From Prevotella histicola JCM 15637 = DNF00424 (lineage in GTDB: Bacteria; Bacteroidota; Bacteroidia; Bacteroidales; Bacteroidaceae), in contig NZ_BAJX01000016.1 of assembly GCF_000613925.1 (NCBI RefSeq), positions 1 to 64,000 on the forward strand: 64,000 bases of DNA. Direction: 5' to 3'. Of this stretch, positions 58,982 through 64,000 are shown one piece after another. The notes under the pieces are model-generated. The model was given only the letters and a program-made list of their open reading frames with translations, searched no databases and had not been told where the DNA came from. Made by a program: the position numbers and the translations under genes. Numbering within the stretch: the stretch's first letter is position 1; each line of letters begins with the position of its first letter.

Positions 58982-60829
58982 CTATTCTACCGTTACCGAC
59001 TTGGCAAGATTACGTGGTTGGTCAACGTCTTTGCCCTTGCAGACGGCGATATGATAAGCCAACAGCTGCAGAGGGATGGTTGCTACCAACGGTTCCAGGC
59101 AGTCCATGGTGTCAGGAAGTTCGATGACTGCATCGGCAATCTTCGATATTGTCGTGTCACCCTTGGTCACAATAGCTATCACCCTACCCTGTCTTGCCTT
59201 TATTTCCTGGATGTTACTGCGTACTTTCTCATACATTCCGTTGTGCGTTGCGATAGCAACAACAGGCATATCAGAGTCGATCAGCGCGATAGGACCGTGC
59301 TTCATCTCGGCTGCTGGATAGCCTTCAGCGTGGATATAGGAGATCTCCTTCAGTTTCAAAGCACCTTCCAGAGCTACCGGATAGCTGAAACCACGACCGA
59401 GATAGAGGAAGTTTCGAGCGTAAGTAAACGTACGTGCCATGTCGGCAATCTGGTCGTTCACCTTCAGAAGGTCCTTTATCATGGCTGGGATCTGCGCCAG
59501 TTCCTTCACCGTCTTGACGTATTCGTCATGGCTGACGGTGCCCTTAGCGTCAGCAAGCGCCAAGGCAAACATCGTCAGAACAGTAACCTGACCGGTGAAA
59601 GCCTTCGTTGATGCCACACCGATCTCCGGTCCTACGTGGATATATGTACCCGTGTCTGTGGCACGAGGGATGCTCGATCCGATGGCGTTACAGATGCCAT
59701 AGATGAAGGCACCACGCGACTTTGCAAGCTCAACGGCTGCCAAGGTGTCGGCTGTCTCACCACTCTGTGAGATGGCAATGACGACATCCGACTCGCCAAC
59801 AACGGGGTTGCGATAGCGGAACTCACTGGCATATTCCACCTCAACGGGGATGCGGCAGAAGGTTTCTATCATCTGTTTACCAATCAATCCGGCATGCCAG
59901 CTGGTGCCACATGCCACGATGATGATGCGTTTAGCATTGAGAAGCTTGCTGCGATGGTCAATGAGTGCACTGAGTGTGACGCGGTCATGCTCAACATTGA
60001 TACGTCCACGCATGCAGTTGGTCAGGCATGCTGGCTGCTCAAAGATCTCCTTGAGCATGAAGTGAGGGTATCCACCTTTCTCTATCTGACCCAGATTTAT
60101 GTCGACGGTCTGCACCTCTGGTGACAGTTTTTCATTGAGAATGTTCACCACCTTCAGCTCTTCTCCGAGTTTCATCACGGCAATGTTACCGTCATCAAGG
60201 TACACTACCTTGTCCGTATACTCAATGATTGGACTGGCATCAGAGCCTAAGAAGAACTCACCATCGCCGATTCCCACTACCAACGGACTTTGTTTGCGGG
60301 CTGCAATGATGGTATCTGGATGACGCTTGTCGAGCAATGCGATGGCATAAGCACCGATAACCTGATGCAAAGCAACCTGAACTGCCATGAGCAAACTGAG
60401 GTTTTTCTTTGTCTGTATGTAGTCAATCAACTGCACAAGCACCTCAGTGTCGGTCTCAGACTGGAACTCTATGCCCTTCTCCATGAGGTTATGCTTTATC
60501 TCTGCATAGTTCTCAATGATGCCATTATGGATGATGGCGAGGTTCTTCGACTGTGAATAATGAGGGTGAGCATTGACAGATGAAGGCTCACCGTGCGTTG
60601 CCCAGCGGGTGTGAGCAATGCCAATGTGACCCGTTATGTCCTTATCGGTGCAGAATTCTTCCAAGTCTGCCACCTTACCTTTCGTCTTATAGACACTGAG
60701 ATCACCGTCTTCATTGATCAAAGCAACGCCTGCACTGTCATATCCTCTATACTCAAGACGCTTCAATCCCTTGATAAGAATGGGGTAAGCGTCGCGGTTT
60801 TTTCCTAAGTATCCTACAATACCACACAT
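58982..60829 (-). CDS. glmS: Glutamine-fructose-6-phosphate aminotransferase (isomerising)
   Basis: A 615-residue GFAT that makes glucosamine-6-phosphate for peptidoglycan and lipopolysaccharide. The glutaminase domain starts MCGIVGYLGK with Cys2 as nucleophile. The two SIS domains have ACGTSWHAGL (~305-315) and the ISQSGETADT loop (~354-363), and the C-terminus reads DQPRNLAKSVTVE, the usual end. It is followed by the PurF-family gene, carA and carB. The 168-bp leader between the exporter gene and glmS holds unusual hairpins described below. Confidence 0.97.
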   Translation of the reverse strand: MCGIVGYLGKNRDAYPILIKGLKRLEYRGYDSAGVALINEDGDLSVYKTKGKVADLEEFCTDKDITGHIGIAHTRWATHGEPSSVNAHPHYSQSKNLAIIHNGIIENYAEIKHNLMEKGIEFQSETDTEVLVQLIDYIQTKKNLSLLMAVQVALHQVIGAYAIALLDKRHPDTIIAARKQSPLVVGIGDGEFFLGSDASPIIEYTDKVVYLDDGNIAVMKLGEELKVVNILNEKLSPEVQTVDINLGQIEKGGYPHFMLKEIFEQPACLTNCMRGRINVEHDRVTLSALIDHRSKLLNAKRIIIVACGTSWHAGLIGKQMIETFCRIPVEVEYASEFRYRNPVVGESDVVIAISQSGETADTLAAVELAKSRGAFIYGICNAIGSSIPRATDTGTYIHVGPEIGVASTKAFTGQVTVLTMFALALADAKGTVSHDEYVKTVKELAQIPAMIKDLLKVNDQIADMARTFTYARNFLYLGRGFSYPVALEGALKLKEISYIHAEGYPAAEMKHGPIALIDSDMPVVAIATHNGMYEKVRSNIQEIKARQGRVIAIVTKGDTTISKIADAVIELPDTMDCLEPLVATIPLQLLAYHIAVCKGKDVDQPRNLAKSVTVE

Positions 60830-60863
60830 AAAAACTATTATCCTTTCTTTTTAAAAACGACCA

Positions 60864-60944
60864 AAATGGGAATATTCTCTCATCACTCTGAGCAACCGTT
60901 TCATACGGTGCTACGAGATTGGATGTTACAGAATATTCCCATTT
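60864..60944 (-). promoter_or_regulatory. Structured leader candidate upstream of glmS
   Basis: AAATGGGAATATTCT (60864-60878) and its exact reverse complement (60930-60944) can pair into a 15-bp stem. The 51-base loop holds an inner hairpin (AGCAACCGT...ACGGTGCT). It starts 35 bp before the glmS ATG. It could be an RNA regulatory element, or a binding site for a dimeric regulator. No resemblance to the Firmicutes glmS ribozyme was noted. Confidence 0.45.
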
Positions 60945-60962
60945 CTTTAATATAATGCCACA

Positions 60963-60985
60963 GCCCAGGACGTTTTGTCCGGGGC
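60963..60985 (-). terminator. GC-rich hairpin after the exporter gene
   Basis: GCCCAGGAC and GTCCGGGGC form a 9-bp stem with one mismatch and a 5-base loop, 12 bp past the stop at 60998. No T-run follows, so it may be a pause or attenuation site. Confidence 0.4.
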
Positions 60986-60997
60986 AAGGTGTGCATG

Positions 60998-61798
60998 TTA
61001 TTTTCTTAAAACACTTACCAGCAGCGAGGCGATGGACGTCACGATACCAATGAAAGAGAACCAGATGGTGGTTGAACTGCCGATACCGGAGTTCTTAGCC
61101 TTCACCGTGTTTGGCTCAACATAGAGGATATCGTTCTGCTGGAGATAGTAATAAGGTGAGTTGATGAGGTTTGCATCGTTGAGATTCAGGCGTACTGCAT
61201 GCTTCTCACCCTTTGCATCTTCGCGTATCAACATCACGTTGTCACGTCTACCATAGATGGTTAAGTCACCGGCTTGAGCCAATGCTTCCATCACACTCAT
61301 CTTCTCTGTTGACACAGGAATGACTCCTGGCTTGCCCACTTCACCCGTCACCGTGATGCGGTAACTGCTCATGCGCACCGTGACAATGGGGTTTTCCGTG
61401 CGTGCAAGGTAAGGTTGAATCTTACTCTTGATTAAGTCTTCACACTCCGACTTCGTCAGTCCACTGACGTGGATCTTACCGATTACGGGGAAATTGATGA
61501 ATCCTGAGTTGTCTACAAGATACCCTTGCAATGAGCCACCACCAGCGCTCATCTGCTTGCCTGAGCCAAGCTGGTTGCGCACCTGTAGGTTAAAAGGTGC
61601 TGCTGCATCGGGATCTGTAGTGTTTACTGTAATGGTTAATTCGTCTTTTGGCATGATACGCGCATCAAACAGTCCACGTGAACCAGCCAGACTCGTTGAA
61701 TCAATGTTCGTGAAATAAGGCACTCCCTTGCCGGAACCGCACCCTGTCAGGAACATGATCATAGCCGTAGCTACGAGGGAATAGATAATTTTTTTCAT
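60998..61798 (-). CDS. Polysaccharide biosynthesis/export lipoprotein (Wza-like)
   Basis: A 266-residue outer-membrane lipoprotein: signal MKKIIYSLVATAMIMFLTGC, lipidation at Cys20. The poly-export domain runs from about residue 45 (ARIMPKDELTITVNT) with FPVIGKIHVSGLTKSECEDLI, followed by an SLBB domain (YRITVTGEVGKPGVIPVSTEKMSVMEALAQAGDL). A C-terminal hydrophobic helix (IWFSFIGIVTSIASLLVSVL) matches the shorter Wza-type exporters of Bacteroidota. It probably forms the outer-membrane channel for capsule or exopolysaccharide. No other capsule genes are in the window. A strong promoter lies upstream. Confidence 0.88.
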   Translation of the reverse strand: MKKIIYSLVATAMIMFLTGCGSGKGVPYFTNIDSTSLAGSRGLFDARIMPKDELTITVNTTDPDAAAPFNLQVRNQLGSGKQMSAGGGSLQGYLVDNSGFINFPVIGKIHVSGLTKSECEDLIKSKIQPYLARTENPIVTVRMSSYRITVTGEVGKPGVIPVSTEKMSVMEALAQAGDLTIYGRRDNVMLIREDAKGEKHAVRLNLNDANLINSPYYYLQQNDILYVEPNTVKAKNSGIGSSTTIWFSFIGIVTSIASLLVSVLRK

Positions 61799-61840
61799 TT
61801 AAGTTATAGCGTGATTGTCAACTATCAACATTAATTTTTG

Positions 61841-61872
61841 CAAAAATACAATTATTTTTTGATAGCAACAAA
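61841..61872 (-). promoter_or_regulatory. Bacteroidota-type promoter of the exporter gene
   Basis: Minus strand: TTTG at 61869-61872, a 20-bp spacer, then TATTTTTG at 61841-61848, 43 bp upstream of the start. It is the best -33/-7 pair in the window and could also serve glmS. Confidence 0.75.
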
Positions 61873-62154
61873 CGAATAATCATTTTTTCTCTATTTAACT
61901 TTTGCGAGGGTGAAATGAGTTGAATTCTACTGAAAGTGCCGCCTCTCTTGTCGCTTTTCTGGACGAAACGGGATGTGCTTTGCTGCCTTTTGGGAAAAAG
62001 GTATGGGGAGAACGGATGGGAAGATGGCGCAGGGTGGCGACTGATGATGCTGTCCGTGAGGGATGATGGGTATCAGCTGGGGGGTGAGGGGTGCTGTCTT
62101 CACACGGACCGTCCGAGGGATTGAATGCGCCATAGTAATGTTTTTCATAACAAG

Positions 62155-62373
62155 AAAATACCTTACAAAAAAGAAAACACGATGAACAGGAAAATGAAAG
62201 GAAATGGTGAAAAATCGGCTTTGTAACCTTTAGATTATCAAGGGGTTACAGATAGGCTTGTAAAAGACGCCCTTTTGCGTTGTAAAACATGCCCTTTTAC
62301 CATGCAAAAGGTGCCCTTTTGAAACGCAAAAGGGCACCTTTTAGAATGTAAAAGAGCGTAGATTGTTTTCTCT
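62155..62373 (-). repeat. 220-bp dispersed element, copy 8
   Basis: Minus-orientation copy of 219 bp ending 15 bp before the phosphatase stop. The rest of 61799-62387 holds only the exporter promoter and no supported gene. Confidence 0.8.
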
Positions 62374-62387
62374 ACTGCTATTTTTCT

Positions 62388-63677
62388 TTACTTAATATCA
62401 TCATAAGCGCGTATCGCTTGTAGGAAACGATTGTTCACATCATCGAATGTGTAGAGTCCATCGGCATTCTGTTGCAATCCTTTCAGCTTCAAAGCGTAGA
62501 TCTGTGGAGCGTTCTGGAGGTCGAGAAGTGACATCTTCTTCAACTGATCAGTGCTCTGATAAACGATGTTTATACCCACATATGCCTTGCCGGAAGCGTC
62601 GACCCACTTCTCAAAGACGAGCTTTGAGCCGATTGGAGTCTTCTTCTCTATAGAGTTAGGGAGGGAGTATTCCTCAACGCCGAGTGCTGCATCAACACTT
62701 GCAATGTTGGAGTCGTGACCGCAGAGGAAGGTGAATTTACGTCCTTCAGCGTTCAGTTCGTCATACATATACTGCAGGAGTGGGTGCGCAACGTTCACAG
62801 CTACGATAGGAGCAGTGAAGAGAACGTCACCGTAAACATCCTTTATCTTGGCAATCTTTGTCCAGTCGTCACGTGTGATCTTGTGTCCGAAGGCTGCCTT
62901 TAGTTCGTCGGGTTCCTCGTAATACTGCAGGATGAAGGCATCAGAAGCAGAGTTTGCGTTCTTCAGTGAACCCTTCATTCCTGGCTCTTGGTTCAGTTCG
63001 AGTGTGATGCGGGTATCGTTGTTTACGAAGTCTTTCACCTCACCTTTCTTATAATAGTCACTCTGTTTGAGGTCGAGAACCTTTGAGATGATGTCGTAAC
63101 TGTCCTTCAAACTCTTGTTGATACCAACGAGTCCTTCCTTTCCACCCATTGCTTCTATCTGCTTCATAGCCTCAGCACGGAAGGCTTCTGTGCTCTTTGT
63201 GAGACGTGGGAAGAAGATTGGGTCCATCTTAGATGGCACATAACGATGGTTCACACGCAGTCCTGCAACAGGCATGAAGCCGCCAGAGAAGTACTGTGCT
63301 GTGGCAATACAACGCTGCATAGAGTTGGCATAGACGTTCACTTCATCAACTGTTGGCACGTAGTTCTCGGTGAAGAGTCCTTCGTTGACCGTCCATTTGC
63401 GAAAGAACTGTCCCATTTCAGTCTCCAGAACACCGCCACGTAGTGTCAGTTCGCTGGATGCTGACGACCAGTTTGTCCACTGATGAGGAGTCATCTTGCT
63501 CAGTGCTGAGCCGTTTGTTGACAACGGTGAGCGGATGTTATGGCGTGACAGGATGACGACTTCCTTTAGTTTGTACTTTCCTTTGAAGTCCTGTGGGCGC
63601 TGCAACTGTGCCATTGCAAGGGATGGACACATGATGGCAAGCACCAGAAGAAGTAATAATGAATTTAGTTTACGCAT
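62388..63677 (-). CDS. Histidine acid phosphatase (glucose-1-phosphatase/phytase-like)
   Basis: A 429-residue periplasmic phosphatase. The signal peptide ends LAMAQ (residue 24). The catalytic motif RHNIRSP spans residues 45-51 with His46 as nucleophile, and the proton-donor motif HD is at 321-322 in CGHDSNIAS. The SRHNIRSPLSTNGS segment is closer to Escherichia coli Agp (SRHNLRAPL...NGS) than to phytase AppA (RHGVRAPT), so a sugar phosphatase is the first guess. It should release phosphate from sugar phosphates or inositol phosphates in the periplasm. A porin gene is directly upstream. Confidence 0.88.
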   Translation of the reverse strand: MRKLNSLLLLLVLAIMCPSLAMAQLQRPQDFKGKYKLKEVVILSRHNIRSPLSTNGSALSKMTPHQWTNWSSASSELTLRGGVLETEMGQFFRKWTVNEGLFTENYVPTVDEVNVYANSMQRCIATAQYFSGGFMPVAGLRVNHRYVPSKMDPIFFPRLTKSTEAFRAEAMKQIEAMGGKEGLVGINKSLKDSYDIISKVLDLKQSDYYKKGEVKDFVNNDTRITLELNQEPGMKGSLKNANSASDAFILQYYEEPDELKAAFGHKITRDDWTKIAKIKDVYGDVLFTAPIVAVNVAHPLLQYMYDELNAEGRKFTFLCGHDSNIASVDAALGVEEYSLPNSIEKKTPIGSKLVFEKWVDASGKAYVGINIVYQSTDQLKKMSLLDLQNAPQIYALKLKGLQQNADGLYTFDDVNNRFLQAIRAYDDIK

Positions 63678-63689
63678 GGTTATGTATTC

Positions 63690-63840
63690 TTAAAAGGGTC
63701 TCCCCCAACCCCTCCAGGGGATGGGATGTGCTGATAAGTATGGGCTTATCATGGTGTTGGGGATTACCGATTGTGTTTCCATCTATCGGTAATCCTTATG
63801 CAATCTTGTCTCCTTTCCCTTCGGAAAGGTTGGGGGAGGC
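63690..63840. repeat. Two REP-like units and two hairpins between porin and phosphatase genes
   Basis: Reverse and direct REP-like units lie at 63690-63730 and 63808-63840. Between them are GATAAG...CTTATC (63733-63750) and a perfect 11-bp stem GGATTACCGAT...ATCGGTAATCC (63761-63795), which may end the porin transcript. Confidence 0.6.
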
Positions 63841-63846
63841 AATTAT

Positions 63847-64000
63847 TTAAAACTTAAACTGCAAACGTGTTTCAAGCATTGAAACAGTGTTGTTAGCGAA
63901 GGCTGCGTTGTCAGTAGCACGTGTGATAGAACCACGAACACGCCAGATCATGTACTTGTTGATGTAGTAGTTGAAGGTCAGTGACCAGTCATTTACCTTA
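63847..64000 (-). CDS. C-terminus of a probable outer-membrane porin (5' part beyond window)
   Basis: The frame is open from the window edge to TAA at 63847, giving the last 50 residues. It reads as outer-membrane strands (WSLTFNYYINKYMIWRVRGS) and ends METRLQFKF-like (SMLETRLQFKF), with a terminal Phe as in BAM substrates. This is compatible with the phosphate-selective porin O/P family, whose last strand has this form, but too little is present for certainty. The next gene downstream is a periplasmic phosphatase, so the pair may collect phosphate. Confidence 0.55.
   Translation of the reverse strand, partial: KVNDWSLTFNYYINKYMIWRVRGSITRATDNAAFANNTVSMLETRLQFKF

Noticed and set aside
60864..60944. 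glmS ribozyme
   Set aside because: The conserved core and pseudoknots of the Firmicutes ribozyme were not seen; only a long hairpin is visible.
1..64000. tRNA or rRNA genes
   Set aside because: No cloverleaf-like segment with GGTTCGA-type T-arm or rRNA-like sequence was recognised; the GAGTTCGACGGGTTC stretch at 1970 lacks the other arms.

Overview
The window comes from a member of the Bacteroidota, most likely an oral-type Prevotella or a close relative; the genus is an inference. The phylum is supported by TAnnTTTG-type -7 promoter boxes, a SusC/SusD pair, SprA of the type IX secretion system (T9SS), a C10 protease with a T9SS sorting domain, the TamB/TamL pair, a DUF5117/DUF5118-type metalloprotease and the order ruvA-sprA. 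Almost all genes lie on the minus strand. No tRNA, rRNA, CRISPR array or transposase gene was found.

Layout. 1-1.7 kb: two outer-membrane beta-barrel proteins, the first cut by the window edge. 2.1-3.4 kb: a tightly packed three-gene cassette made of a small acidic protein, a SecB-like chaperone and a basic-tailed protein with a possible ADP-ribosyltransferase-like motif. This is a candidate undescribed toxin-antitoxin-chaperone module. 3.5-6.4 kb: a sugar MFS transporter between two ~505-bp direct repeats. 6.4-15.3 kb: a CPBP protease, the giant sprA and ruvA. 15.9-17.9 kb: a restriction-modification pair whose two promoter regions carry the same 35-bp, GATC-rich repeat. 18.5-25.6 kb: a four-gene polysaccharide utilisation locus (SusC, SusD, GH18 endoglycosidase, DUF1735/LamG lipoprotein), probably for host N-glycans. 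26-45 kb: a metalloprotease, a peptidyl-prolyl isomerase, TamL/TamB, a C10 cysteine protease, a lipocalin-like lipoprotein and an M3 peptidase. 45.7-48.4 kb: an overlapping plus-strand operon (dCMP deaminase, S41 protease, 5-formyl-THF cyclo-ligase). 49-52 kb: an SF1 helicase-nuclease fusion and a 53-residue lipoprotein. 52.6-61.8 kb: carB, carA, a PurF-family enzyme, glmS and a Wza-like exporter. The window ends with an acid phosphatase and the tail of a porin.

Two features run through the whole window. First, eight copies of a ~220-bp intergenic element built from nested GCCCTTTT/AAAAGGGC stem-loops sit between genes, together with shorter REP-like hairpins (CCCCTCC-TTCG-GGAGGGG) and tandem arrays with a 44-bp (2 x 22) period. 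Second, seven otherwise intact genes, including the essential or conserved carA, carB and sprA, are interrupted by small deletions, mostly one base of a homopolymer. Restoring the base returns each protein to its normal family length, so these look like sequencing errors more than gene decay. The affected genes are annotated here as single frameshifted CDSs.
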